Origin: an uncultured Pseudoflavonifractor sp.
Lineage (GTDB): Bacteria > Bacillota > Clostridia > Oscillospirales > Oscillospiraceae
Length of the DNA stretch: 64,000 nucleotides
Assembly (NCBI GenBank): GCA_947651395.1
Contig: CANSYW010000006.1
Coordinates: 47,464-111,463, forward strand
Direction: 5' to 3'
Shown here: positions 1 through 8,677 of the stretch, piece by piece
Layout: every line of letters starts with the position of its first letter
Position numbering within the stretch: position 1 is the stretch's first letter
Program-made: the position numbers and the translations under genes
Notes under the pieces: generated by a model
Databases searched by the model: none
Seen by the model: only the letters and a program-made list of their open reading frames with translations
What the model was told of the DNA's origin: nothing

Positions 1-944
1 ACGGGTCGGTCCGGATAGCGGCGGGCAAACCCCTCCCGGCAGAGCTTCTCAAAATAGGCGTCCGGGTCGCTCTCTCCTTCGGGCAGGTGGAATTCCGGCA
101 GATGGTACTTGCCAAACTCAAACTCCACCTGACACATGTCGGCGATCTTCTGGGTGTTCTCTATGGCCCCGGGGTATTTTCCAAACAGCTCCTCCATCTC
201 CCCGGTGCTCTTGAGGTACATCTCCTCCCGCTCAAAGCGCATCCGGTTGGGGTCGTCCTCGGTCTTGCCGGTCTGGATACACATGAGAATGTCCTGGGTC
301 CGGGCGTCCTTCTTTTCCAGATAGTGGGCGTCGTTGGTACACACCATGGGGATCCCCGTCTCCTCGTGGATCCGCACCAGCCCGGCAATGACCGCCGGGT
401 CGGCCTCCAGGCCGTGATCCTGGAGCTCCAGGTAGTAGTTTCCCCGACCGAAGAGGGCGTCCATCTCCAGGGCGTGGGCCTTGGCCCCCTCATAGTCCCC
501 GCCCCGAATCCGCCGGGGCAGCTCCCCCGCCAGGCAGGCGGACAGACAGACGAGCCCCTCCGCGCGCTGCCGGAGAAGCTCCAGATCGATACGGGGCTTG
601 ATATAAAAGCCCTCGGTATAGGATTGGCTCACCATGTGGGACAGGTTCCGGTACCCCGTCTCATTCTTGCACAGCAGGATAAGATGTCGGGCCTGGCTGT
701 CCAGCTCGTGGATCCGATCAAATCGGGTCCGGGGCGCCACATAGACCTCGCAGCCGATGACCGGATGGATCCCCTCGGCCTTACAGGCCCGATAAAAGTC
801 AATGACGCCGTACATGTTTCCGTGATCGGTGATGGCCACGGCGGTCTGACCCAGCTCCTTCACCCGCTTCACCAGCGCCGGGATCCGGCAGCAGCCGTCC
901 AGCAGTGAATACTCCGTATGGTTGTGTAAGTGGACAAAGGACAT
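1..944 (-). CDS. dnaE: DNA polymerase III alpha subunit, N-terminal part (cut by window edge)
   Basis: Replicative DNA polymerase alpha subunit. About 314 N-terminal residues are visible; the rest lies beyond base 1. The protein opens with the PHP-domain motif HLHNHTEYSLLDGC, followed by AITDHGNMYG and later CTNDAHYLEKKDA, all typical of the DnaE PHP domain. The ATG at 944 follows a GGAGG-type ribosome site just after the whiA stop. It is absent from the ORF track because it has no stop in the window. The PHP motif points to DnaE-type rather than PolC, which carries an exonuclease domain inside PHP, but the polymerase core cannot be seen. Confidence 0.93.
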   Translation of the reverse strand, partial: MSFVHLHNHTEYSLLDGCCRIPALVKRVKELGQTAVAITDHGNMYGVIDFYRACKAEGIHPVIGCEVYVAPRTRFDRIHELDSQARHLILLCKNETGYRNLSHMVSQSYTEGFYIKPRIDLELLRQRAEGLVCLSACLAGELPRRIRGGDYEGAKAHALEMDALFGRGNYYLELQDHGLEADPAVIAGLVRIHEETGIPMVCTNDAHYLEKKDARTQDILMCIQTGKTEDDPNRMRFEREEMYLKSTGEMEELFGKYPGAIENTQKIADMCQVEFEFGKYHLPEFHLPEGESDPDAYFEKLCREGFARRYPDRP

Positions 945-957
945 GGGCCACCCCTCC

Positions 958-1872
958 TTATCTTTCTCTCTCTTCACTCTGCTCCCCCGCCAACTCCGAC
1001 AGCTTTTTCAGCCGGTAGTTCAACGAGGACTTGGTAATGGGCGGTTGACATAATTCCCCCAGTTCCGTAAGGGTCCGATCCGGGTGCTCCAGCCGCAGCC
1101 TGGCCGCCTCGGCAAGCTTGGGGGGCAGATCTTCAAGCTCCATCCGCTCCAAAAGGCGGTGGATGACCGAGAGCTGTTCCTGGGCGGCGTCCACCGCCTT
1201 GTCCAGGTTGGCGGCGTCGCAGTTCACCCGGCGGTTCACGCCTCCCCGCAGATCCTTTTCCGCCTTGGCGTTCATCAGCTCCATGGCCGCCACCGGCGCG
1301 CCGACGGCCCCCAGAAAATCCGCGATGTCCTCACTGCGCTTGAAGTAGGCCATGTGGTTGCCTCCCCGCCGGGCGGACTTGGGCTCAAAGCCCGCCTCCC
1401 GGAGAAGGGTCGCCAGCTCCCGATTCACCGACAGATGGGAGGTGGCCAGCTCCAGATGGTATCCCTTGCTGGGGTCGGTGACCGATCCTCCCGCCAGAAA
1501 GGCCCCCCGGAAAAAGGCGGTGCGGCAGTGAGGCTCCTCCAATACGGCAAAGTTGATGTGATGGGCCAGGGAGGAGCCCGGATCATAGCCAAACACCGCC
1601 GAAAGCGCGGAGAGCTTGTCCCTCTGGGTAAGGGAAAACACCCGCTTGGCCGCCCCCGCCTCGGGAAGCCGGTCAAAGCTCACCCGAAAGGCCTTCTTAA
1701 AGAGCACAGGCAGCCGGGCGGCAAAGGACTCTGACTCGGTGACGATCCTGGCCTCCGCCTCGTCAAAGCGGTTGGCATAGAGAAGGATCCCGTAACACTC
1801 CGCCTGGGCACAGCACTTGCGGACGATCTCCTGACGGCAGAGCTCCGCCTTGGCGTCGCCGGAAAAGGACAT
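958..1872 (-). CDS. whiA: DNA-binding protein WhiA
   Basis: WhiA has a LAGLIDADG-like N-terminal fold and a C-terminal helix-turn-helix. In Firmicutes it affects cell division and chromosome segregation. The sequence shows the family opening MSFSGDAKAELC, the stretch RGAFLAGGSVTDPSKGYHLE, and a C-terminal HTH segment ending in KSSLNYRLKKL. I chose the internal ATG at 1872 rather than 1896 because GAGGAGAGAGGAGG lies just upstream and the family normally starts at MSFS. It is downstream of rapZ and yvcK, the classical order rapZ-yvcK-whiA. Confidence 0.96.
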   Translation of the reverse strand: MSFSGDAKAELCRQEIVRKCCAQAECYGILLYANRFDEAEARIVTESESFAARLPVLFKKAFRVSFDRLPEAGAAKRVFSLTQRDKLSALSAVFGYDPGSSLAHHINFAVLEEPHCRTAFFRGAFLAGGSVTDPSKGYHLELATSHLSVNRELATLLREAGFEPKSARRGGNHMAYFKRSEDIADFLGAVGAPVAAMELMNAKAEKDLRGGVNRRVNCDAANLDKAVDAAQEQLSVIHRLLERMELEDLPPKLAEAARLRLEHPDRTLTELGELCQPPITKSSLNYRLKKLSELAGEQSEERER

Positions 1873-1942
1873 GACACAGGCCTCCTCTCTCCTCAAAGCA
1901 GATCAAAATCGGGCGACGGGGCCGGATGGCCCCGCCCCGCGG

Positions 1943-2956
1943 TCAGAATATCTTGGTATCCGCCCGCTCCTCATAAAGCTCCATTACCACCTGGCTGAGC
2001 CGGTCGGGGGAGTGGCGGGCGTACCGGGTGGCGGTAGAGAGCATAGGCCGCTCCACCACCTCCACCCCCAGGGCCTCGGTCTTTTCCCGATCCACCTGAA
2101 TGGGCTCCGCCCCCTCCTCCTGATAGCGCTCCAGCAACTCGCCGGAGACGGGGGAGCAGTTGGCCAGGCAGACATCCACCAGACCGGGCCGGGCGTGATC
2201 CAAAAGGGCGCTGACGTGGTCGGAGAGGGTCATCCCCTCGGTCTCCCCGTCCTGGGTCATGATATTTCCGATATAGACCCGCAGAGCGTCGCTTTCACAG
2301 ATGGCCTCGGTCACCTCATCCACCAGCAGGTTGGGGATCACGCTGGTATAGAGGCTCCCCGGCCCCAGCAGGATAAGATTCGCCTCCCGGAGGGCCTGAA
2401 TGGCGGCGCTCACCGGCGTGGGGCGCTCGGGGATCAGGCGCACCCCGCGAATGCGGCAATCCTGGGCCTTTTTAAAGTCGGCGATCTTGCTCTCCCCCAG
2501 AATGGCCGCCCCGTTTTCAAAGGTGGCCTCCAGCTTCACATCGGCGCTGGTGACAGGCAAAATGCGCCCTGAAATGGCCAGAACATGGCTCATCTCGCTC
2601 ACCGCCTCCTCAAAGGAGCCGGTGATGCCGTTGAGGGCGGCCAGGATCAGGTTGCCAAAGGACTGTCCGGTGAGCCGCCCGGAGCCCTGGGGAAAGCGGT
2701 AGGCCAGCAGCTGGCCCATCACCGGCTCGGTGTTGGCCAGGGCCTCCATACAGTTGCGGATATCGCCGGGCGGGGGCATTCCCAGATCACTGCGCAGCAC
2801 TCCGGAGCCGCCCCCGTCATCCGCCACAGTAACAATGGCGGTCAGGTTCCGGGTATATACCTTCAGGCCCCGCAGCAGAGTGGAAAGACCGTGGCCGCCG
2901 CCAATGGCCACGATACGGGGCCCCTGGGCCCAGCGGTGATCGTATTTCCCGTCCAT
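1943..2956 (-). CDS. yvcK: YvcK/CofD-like gluconeogenesis factor
   Basis: Member of the YvcK family (CofD-like fold, binds UDP-sugars), needed in Bacillus for growth on gluconeogenic carbon and linked to envelope homeostasis. Visible motifs are VAIGGGHGLSTLLRGLK near residue 16, VTVADDGGGSG near 43, and LLGPGSLYTSVIPNLLV near 195. Length (337 aa) is normal. The start codon overlaps the rapZ stop by one base (TAATG), so the two are probably translationally coupled. Confidence 0.95.
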   Translation of the reverse strand: MDGKYDHRWAQGPRIVAIGGGHGLSTLLRGLKVYTRNLTAIVTVADDGGGSGVLRSDLGMPPPGDIRNCMEALANTEPVMGQLLAYRFPQGSGRLTGQSFGNLILAALNGITGSFEEAVSEMSHVLAISGRILPVTSADVKLEATFENGAAILGESKIADFKKAQDCRIRGVRLIPERPTPVSAAIQALREANLILLGPGSLYTSVIPNLLVDEVTEAICESDALRVYIGNIMTQDGETEGMTLSDHVSALLDHARPGLVDVCLANCSPVSGELLERYQEEGAEPIQVDREKTEALGVEVVERPMLSTATRYARHSPDRLSQVVMELYEERADTKIF

Positions 2957-3819
2957 TATCTTGCCCTCGTCATGTCACGGTGGTTTTCCGTGGCGTCGTA
3001 GCCCTTTTGGCGAATAAAGTCGGCCAGGGCCCTGGTGATGGCCACCGACCGGTGCTGCCCTCCGGTACAGCCCACGGCAATGACCAGCGCCGCCTTCCCC
3101 TCCTCCACAAACTGAGGGAGCAGGAAGGCGATCAGATTCTCCAGATGGGTCATAAAATCCCGGGTCTGCTGATAGCCGAACACGAAATCGTAGACCGGGG
3201 CGTCCAGCCCGGTCTGATGGCGCAGCTCGGCAATGTAGAAGGGATTGGGCAAAAACCGGGCGTCAAAGACCAGATCGGCCTCGATGGGAATGCCGTATTT
3301 AAAGCCAAAGGAGATCACGCTCACACTCATGGCCCGCTCCGGCCCTCCGTTGCCGAACAACCGCAGGATCTCCCCCCGAAGCTTGGCGGTGGACAGCGCG
3401 GTGGTGTCAATGACAAACTCCGCCCGGCTGCGCACCGGCTCCAGAATGGTTTTCTCCCGGTGGACCGCCTCATCCAGAGACCGCCCGTTCTTCGCCAGGG
3501 GATGGAGCCGTCGGGTCTCCTTATAGCGCTTGATGATGACCTCCGGCCCCGCCTCCACAAAGAGGATCTGATAGGCGCAGCCCATCTCGGTCAGACCGTT
3601 CAGGGCGGAAAAGAGGCCGTCAAAGGTCTGTCCCCCCCGGATATCGCTGACGATGGCCACCCGGTCATACTCGGCCTGGCCCGCCATGCACAGCTCGGCG
3701 AATCTGGGGATCAGGGGGGCGGGCATATTGTCCACCACAAAGTAGCCGATGTCCTCCATAATGGAGGCCACCTGGCTCTTTCCCGCTCCGGACAGGCCAG
3801 AGATCAGTATAAATTCCAT
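2956..3819 (-). CDS. rapZ: RNase adapter/nucleotide-binding protein RapZ (YvcJ)
   Basis: P-loop protein of the RapZ/YvcJ family, which binds nucleotides and, in Enterobacteria, adapts RNase E to GlmZ. Its role in Firmicutes is less clear. Walker A is GLSGAGKS near the N-terminus. The C-terminal domain carries the family motifs SFGFKYGIPIEADLVFDARFLPNP and VAVGCTGGQHRSVAI. The ATG at 3819 fits a CAGGAG ribosome site better than the upstream GTG at 3828. First gene of the rapZ-yvcK-whiA block, behind murB. Confidence 0.95.
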   Translation of the reverse strand: MEFILISGLSGAGKSQVASIMEDIGYFVVDNMPAPLIPRFAELCMAGQAEYDRVAIVSDIRGGQTFDGLFSALNGLTEMGCAYQILFVEAGPEVIIKRYKETRRLHPLAKNGRSLDEAVHREKTILEPVRSRAEFVIDTTALSTAKLRGEILRLFGNGGPERAMSVSVISFGFKYGIPIEADLVFDARFLPNPFYIAELRHQTGLDAPVYDFVFGYQQTRDFMTHLENLIAFLLPQFVEEGKAALVIAVGCTGGQHRSVAITRALADFIRQKGYDATENHRDMTRAR

Positions 3820-3860
3820 GGTTTTCACACTCCTGTAGGGCGGGATCGCCCCGGCCCGCC

Positions 3861-4787
3861 TTATACTCCCAGCGTCCTGACCTCCGGCTCCAGCAGGATA
3901 CCGGTCCGGTCAAGGACCCGCTTTCTTACTTCCTCCATCAGGGTCAGGATATCGGCGCAGGCCGCCCCGCCCATATTGACGATGAATCCGGCATGCTTCT
4001 CCGACACCTGAGCGCCCCCCACGCGCAACCCCTTCAAACCGCACCGATCAATGAGTTCGGCTGCGTAGACCGGCTTTCCGTCCACCGGAGGCGGCCGCTT
4101 GAAGGTGGAGCCCGCCGAAGGGTATTCCAGGGGCTGCTTGGCCTTGCGCTGGGCGGCAAGCTCTGCCATTCTGTCCCGGATGGCGTCGGGATCCCCGGGC
4201 GACAGGAGAAACACAGCCTCCAGGATCAGCCGCGCTCCGTCGGAGAGGGCGCTGTGGCGGTATGAAAAATCACATTCCCGATTGGAAAGCACCTCGAACC
4301 GCCCATCGAATCCCAAGGCATGGACCTGGTGGAGGGTCTGGGCGATCTCCCCGCCGTAAGCGCCGGCGTTCATGGTCACCGCCCCCCCCACGGTGCCGGG
4401 GATGCCGGCAGCCCATTCCAGACCGGTAAGGCCATTCTGCAAGGCCAGGTTGGCGGCCTGGGAGAGGAGCATGGCCCCGCCCACCATCAGCTCGTTGGTG
4501 TAGACCTCTCCCCCGTTGTATCCCTCCGAGAGCTTCACCACAAAACCGTTATACCCGGCATCAGATACCAGCAGATTGGAGCCGTTGCCCAGAAAAAAGG
4601 GGCGTACATTACAGCGAAAGGCTGTCTCGATGACTTTATGGGCCTCCTCCCCCCTGGGCAGGGCCATAAGGGCGGCGGGGCCGCCCACACGAAAGGTGGT
4701 ATATTTGCTCATGGGCTCATTTTTCCGAAGCTCCAGGGCGGGACATTCCTCCCGGAGCTGTTTTTCCAGTCCCTCCAACAGTGTCAT
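3861..4787 (-). CDS. murB: UDP-N-acetylenolpyruvoylglucosamine reductase
   Basis: FAD-dependent enzyme that reduces UDP-GlcNAc-enolpyruvate to UDP-MurNAc in peptidoglycan synthesis. The FAD-binding region contains TTFRVGGPAALMA and GNGSNLLVSDAGYNG; the substrate domain contains GIPGTVGGAVTMNAGAYGGEI and PSAGSTFKRPP. The end EKHAGFIVNMGGA is typical. Length (308 aa) fits the short type II MurB of Firmicutes. The ATG follows AAGGAGGGACC. It lies between recN and rapZ on the same strand. Confidence 0.96.
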   Translation of the reverse strand: MTLLEGLEKQLREECPALELRKNEPMSKYTTFRVGGPAALMALPRGEEAHKVIETAFRCNVRPFFLGNGSNLLVSDAGYNGFVVKLSEGYNGGEVYTNELMVGGAMLLSQAANLALQNGLTGLEWAAGIPGTVGGAVTMNAGAYGGEIAQTLHQVHALGFDGRFEVLSNRECDFSYRHSALSDGARLILEAVFLLSPGDPDAIRDRMAELAAQRKAKQPLEYPSAGSTFKRPPPVDGKPVYAAELIDRCGLKGLRVGGAQVSEKHAGFIVNMGGAACADILTLMEEVRKRVLDRTGILLEPEVRTLGV

Positions 4788-4819
4788 GGCGGTCCCTCCT
4801 TCCTGTCAGTGTATGCGTG

Positions 4820-6511
4820 TCACAGCGTTTTCTTGTACGCCCCCGCCCCGTCCAGCAGTTCTCCGGCGCTGTCCAGAGCTGCCTGGGTAATACGTTCCCC
4901 CGAGGTGAGCCGGGCAAGCTCCGCCTGCCGCCGGGCCCGGTCAAGGGTCTCTACCGCCGTATAGGTGCGCCCGTCCCGCTCCCCCTTCTCCACTGAGAAG
5001 TGGACGTCGGCCATAGCGGCCAGCTGGGGCAGGTGGGTCACACAGAGGACCTGCTTACAATGGGCCACCTGGGCCAGCTTTTCCGCCACCTTCTGGGCGG
5101 CCCGGCCGGAGACGCCGGTGTCCACCTCGTCAAAGACCAGAGTGCCCACATCGTCATTCTCCGCCAGCACGTTCTTCAAAGCCAGCATGATCCGGGCCAG
5201 CTCTCCTCCCGAGGCGATCTTCTGGATGGGCTTGAGATCCTCACCCACGTTGGCCGACATAAGAAAGCGCACCATGTCCATCCCGTCGGCATTCAGGCCG
5301 TTTTCATTTTCCACCGGGGCAAACTCCACCTGGAAGCGGACCTTGGGCATATCCAGCTGGGCAAGTTCGCTCCGGATCCTCTCCTCCAGAGCGCCGGCCG
5401 CTTTTTTCCGCTCCGCGCAGAGGGCCAGCGCCAGTTTTTTTGCCCCCTCCAACGCCTTGGAGCGCTCGGCCTCCAGGCGAAGGAGAGCGTCGTCGGCAAA
5501 CTGGATCTCGTCCAGCTCCCGCCGGGAGCCCTCCAGATAGTCCAGCATCTCCTCCACACTGCCGCCGTACTTCTTTTTCAGCCGGTAGAGAAGATCCAGC
5601 CGCCCCTCGATCTGATCCAGTTCTCCGGGCTCAAATTCAAAGCTTCCGCTGAGATCCCGGGCGGTGTCCGCCGCGTCCTGGGCCTGACAGCGGCAGTCAG
5701 CCAGAAGCTCCCGCAGCGCATCCAGCCGGTCGCTCACCCCGGCCACCGTCTCCAGCGCCCGCTCGGCCTCCATCAGCAGAGCCGCCGCCCCGGCGCTGTC
5801 CTCATCCCCGGAAAGGGCAAAATGGGCCCTCTGGACCGCCTCGGTGAGATCGGCGGCACTGCGCAGGATCTCCCGGCGCTCATCCAGAGCCTCCTCCTCC
5901 CCCGGAGCCAGCCCCGCCCGCTCCAGCTCATTGATCTGAAACTGCAGAGTATCTACCCGTCTGGCCTTTTCGCTCTCATCCATCCGGAGCGAGGCTATCT
6001 TTCTGTCCAGCCTGGTGAGCGCCTCATAGGCGGCCCGGTAGCTTGTCAGCGACTCTTGCGTCTCCCCGAAGCGATCCAGATAGCCCAGATGACACCCCTC
6101 GTCCAGCAGCTGCTGGCCGTCGTGCTGGCCGTGGATGTTCAGAAGCTGGCGGCCCAGGGTCTTGAGCTGGGCCACCGTCACCGGCCGGCCGTTGACCCGG
6201 CACAGGTTCTTGCCGTCGGGCATGATCTCCCTCTGAAGAAGAAGTTCCCCATTCTCATCGGGGCCCAGGCCGTTCTGCGTAAGCCAGGGCAGGGCCTTCA
6301 CTCCCGTGAAGGCGCCTGAGACCAGGGCGGAACGGGCCCCGGTACGGATCAGCTCCCGGCTGGTTCGCTCTCCGATCACCGCGCTCATGGCGTCCACCAC
6401 GATGGATTTGCCCGCGCCGGTCTCACCGGTAAGGGCGTTGAAGCCCGGGCCAAAGGAGATATCCGCCGATTCAATGACGGCAATATTTTCGATGTGAAGG
6501 AGGGAGAGCAT
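4820..6511 (-). CDS. recN: DNA repair protein RecN
   Basis: SMC-like ATPase that acts early in double-strand-break repair. The N-terminal half has Walker A GETGAGKSIVVDAMS. Long charged segments in the middle fit the coiled coil, and the C-terminal half has the signature region ASGGELARIMLALKNV and Walker B LVFDEVDTGVSG. Length (563 aa) is normal. I prefer the ATG at 6511 (MLSLLHIENIAVIE) because AAGGAG is well spaced from it and abuts the upstream GTG. It follows argR, the usual Firmicutes order argR-recN. Confidence 0.96.
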   Translation of the reverse strand: MLSLLHIENIAVIESADISFGPGFNALTGETGAGKSIVVDAMSAVIGERTSRELIRTGARSALVSGAFTGVKALPWLTQNGLGPDENGELLLQREIMPDGKNLCRVNGRPVTVAQLKTLGRQLLNIHGQHDGQQLLDEGCHLGYLDRFGETQESLTSYRAAYEALTRLDRKIASLRMDESEKARRVDTLQFQINELERAGLAPGEEEALDERREILRSAADLTEAVQRAHFALSGDEDSAGAAALLMEAERALETVAGVSDRLDALRELLADCRCQAQDAADTARDLSGSFEFEPGELDQIEGRLDLLYRLKKKYGGSVEEMLDYLEGSRRELDEIQFADDALLRLEAERSKALEGAKKLALALCAERKKAAGALEERIRSELAQLDMPKVRFQVEFAPVENENGLNADGMDMVRFLMSANVGEDLKPIQKIASGGELARIMLALKNVLAENDDVGTLVFDEVDTGVSGRAAQKVAEKLAQVAHCKQVLCVTHLPQLAAMADVHFSVEKGERDGRTYTAVETLDRARRQAELARLTSGERITQAALDSAGELLDGAGAYKKTL

Positions 6512-6551
6512 ATGGATCACACTCCTTTTGAGGATAAAGGGGACAAGCTGA

Positions 6552-7001
6552 TCAGGCGAGCATCTGGCGCATCTCCGCCTTAAAATCTTCCGCGTCCTCG
6601 TTGGTACGCATGATGAGGATCACGGTGTCGTCCCCCGCCAGAGAGCCCACCAGGGCGGGAATATCCATCCCGTCCAGCGCCGCGCCCACTGCGTTGCCCA
6701 TACCGGGCATGGCCTTGAGCACCACGATATTCTGGGCGGAGTCAATGGTGAGCCCCTCCTGAAAGATGGTGCGCAGCCGACCGGTGAAGTTGAGGGCGTG
6801 ATGGTGCCGGGAGGCGGCGTATTTGTAGACCCCGCCGGGGGTGAGCTCCTTGACCAGATGGAGCTGCTTGATGTCCCGGGAGATGGTGGCCTGGGTGGTG
6901 TGGATCCCCCTGGCCTTCAGACTCTCCAACAGCTGCTCCTGGGTCTCGATCTCCTGATTGGCAATGATATTCAATATCTCCTGCTGACGTGCGCTCTTCA
7001 C
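6552..7001 (-). CDS. argR: Arginine repressor ArgR
   Basis: Arginine-responsive hexameric regulator of arginine synthesis and catabolism. The winged-helix N-terminal domain has TQATISRDIKQLHLVK; the C-terminal oligomerisation and arginine-binding domain has GDDTVILIMRTNEDAEDF. Length is 149 aa. The start appears to be GTG, about nine bases after GGGAGG. Placed between nadK and recN, where argR is commonly found in Firmicutes and need not reflect arginine genes nearby; none are in the window. Confidence 0.95.
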   Translation of the reverse strand: MKSARQQEILNIIANQEIETQEQLLESLKARGIHTTQATISRDIKQLHLVKELTPGGVYKYAASRHHHALNFTGRLRTIFQEGLTIDSAQNIVVLKAMPGMGNAVGAALDGMDIPALVGSLAGDDTVILIMRTNEDAEDFKAEMRQMLA

Positions 7002-7004
7002 AGG

Positions 7005-7868
7005 TCATGTCCTCCCCAATTTTTGATTCAGAACGGCGTAAAAACTGCGGCTTGTGAGCCGGGCCAGCCGGGCCTTGGCCTCGGAACGGCGCAGCTCTAC
7101 CTGGTCGCTTCCCCCTAGACGGAAGGCCTTACCTCCGTCCACCGACAGATAGGCGGTCTTCCGGGTAAGCTTGCCCATCTTCACAGCCACCGCCCGGTTC
7201 CGGTCCAGCACATAGGATCGGGCGTGAAGGGCGTGGGGACAGATGGGGGTCACCATCAGGTTTTCCGCCGTGGGCTCCACAATGGGGCCTCCGGCAGACA
7301 TGGAGTATGCCGTAGAGCCGGTGGGGGTGGACACCACCACCCCGTCGCCGGAAAAGCGGCCCACCAGGACTCCGTCCGCCTTGACGTCCAGGTCAATGAT
7401 CCGGGCCACCGCCCCCTTGGTGATGACGGCGTCATTGAGGGCGGTATCCCGAAAGATGATCCGTCCCTCCCGACGCACCGCCACATCCAGCATCATCCGC
7501 TCCTCCTGCTGGTACTTTCCCTCGGGCAGACGGGCCAGGAGATTCAGTTGATCCACCTCCAGCTCGGCCATAAAGCCCACGCTGCCCAGATTGACGCCCA
7601 GTACAGGTATCCCGTGGAGCTGGGCGTCCTTGGCGGCGTGGAGGATCGTTCCGTCTCCACCGAAGCAGACCAGCAGATCGGCCTTCCGAAAGGCCTCCTC
7701 CATGGGGAAAAATTTCAGATGGCCGGGCACCTCCACACTGCCCCGTTCCAGTTCAAAGGGAAGGGCCATGCAGGTCTCCGCCCCCGCCTGGTTCAGCACC
7801 CGCTGGGCGGTCTGCGCCGCCTTCAGGCCCTTGTCCCGATAGGGGTTGGGGCTGAGGACTATTTTCAT
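7005..7868 (-). CDS. nadK: NAD kinase
   Basis: Phosphorylates NAD to NADP. The catalytic GGDGT motif (GGDGTILHAA) is near residue 70, followed by LGSVGFMAEL, the NE-type loop around DTALNDAVITKGA and the conserved TPTGSTAYSMSAGGPIVEP. Length 287 aa. The ATG overlaps the tlyA stop as ATGA, suggesting coupling. Part of tlyA-nadK-argR-recN. Confidence 0.96.
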   Translation of the reverse strand: MKIVLSPNPYRDKGLKAAQTAQRVLNQAGAETCMALPFELERGSVEVPGHLKFFPMEEAFRKADLLVCFGGDGTILHAAKDAQLHGIPVLGVNLGSVGFMAELEVDQLNLLARLPEGKYQQEERMMLDVAVRREGRIIFRDTALNDAVITKGAVARIIDLDVKADGVLVGRFSGDGVVVSTPTGSTAYSMSAGGPIVEPTAENLMVTPICPHALHARSYVLDRNRAVAVKMGKLTRKTAYLSVDGGKAFRLGGSDQVELRRSEAKARLARLTSRSFYAVLNQKLGRT

Positions 7869-8677
7869 CGCTCTTCCTCTCCTTTATCCAGACAGCTGTG
7901 GGAGTCCTCCACCAGGGCGGGAAGATCCGCCCTGATCTCCTCTCCCCCGTCGGCGGACAGCCAGCCCAGGTATTCGATATTCCCCTCCGGGCCCCGAATG
8001 GGGGAGTAGGTCAGGCCCTTCACGGAAAAGCCGGCGGCGTGGGCATGGTCATAGAACCGCTCCAGCACCTCCAGATGGACCGCCCTGTCCCGAACCACAC
8101 CCTTCTTTCCCACCTTGTCCTTCCCCGCCTCAAACTGGGGCTTGATCAGACACACCCCCTGGCCCTCCGGGGCCATAAGAGACTTCAGGGGAGGAAGGAT
8201 AAGGTTCAGAGAGATAAACGATACATCCACGCTGAAAAAGTTCAGCGGATCCGGGATCTGTTCCTTTGTAAGGTACCGGGCGTTGGTCCGCTCCAGGCAG
8301 ACCACCCGGGGATCGCTCCGCAGCTTCCAGGCGAATTGTCCGTAGCCCACATCCACGGCGTAGACCCTGCCCGCCCCATTCTGGAGCATACAGTCGGTAA
8401 AGCCGCCGGTGGAGGCGCCGATGTCGGCGCAGACCTTTTCCTCCAGTGTGATGGGCCAGGTGGCCATGGCCTTTTCCAGCTTGTAGCCGCCCCGGCTCAC
8501 GTACCGGAGCCCGCCGCCCCGGATCTCCAGCGGCGCCTCCGGATCGGTGGGGGCGCCCGCCTTATCCACCTTCTGTCCCTTCACATAGACCTGGCCCGCC
8601 ATGATGAGGGCCTGCGCCTTCTGGCGGGACTCCGCCAGCCCCTGTTCAACCAGGAGCAGATCCAGTCGTTTTTTCAA
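7865..8677 (-). CDS. tlyA: TlyA family rRNA 2'-O-methyltransferase
   Basis: S4-domain plus FtsJ-like SAM methyltransferase; family members 2'-O-methylate cytidines of ribosomal RNA. The S4 domain is residues 1-65 (KRLDLLLVEQGLAESRQKAQALIMAGQV) and the SAM motif is ADIGASTGGFTDCML. The start is TTG, preceded by AAGGAGGTG at good spacing, inside the 3' end of dxs, so the two genes overlap by about 30 bases in different frames. The name hemolysin used for some homologues should not be read as function. Confidence 0.93.
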   Translation of the reverse strand: MKKRLDLLLVEQGLAESRQKAQALIMAGQVYVKGQKVDKAGAPTDPEAPLEIRGGGLRYVSRGGYKLEKAMATWPITLEEKVCADIGASTGGFTDCMLQNGAGRVYAVDVGYGQFAWKLRSDPRVVCLERTNARYLTKEQIPDPLNFFSVDVSFISLNLILPPLKSLMAPEGQGVCLIKPQFEAGKDKVGKKGVVRDRAVHLEVLERFYDHAHAAGFSVKGLTYSPIRGPEGNIEYLGWLSADGGEEIRADLPALVEDSHSCLDKGEEER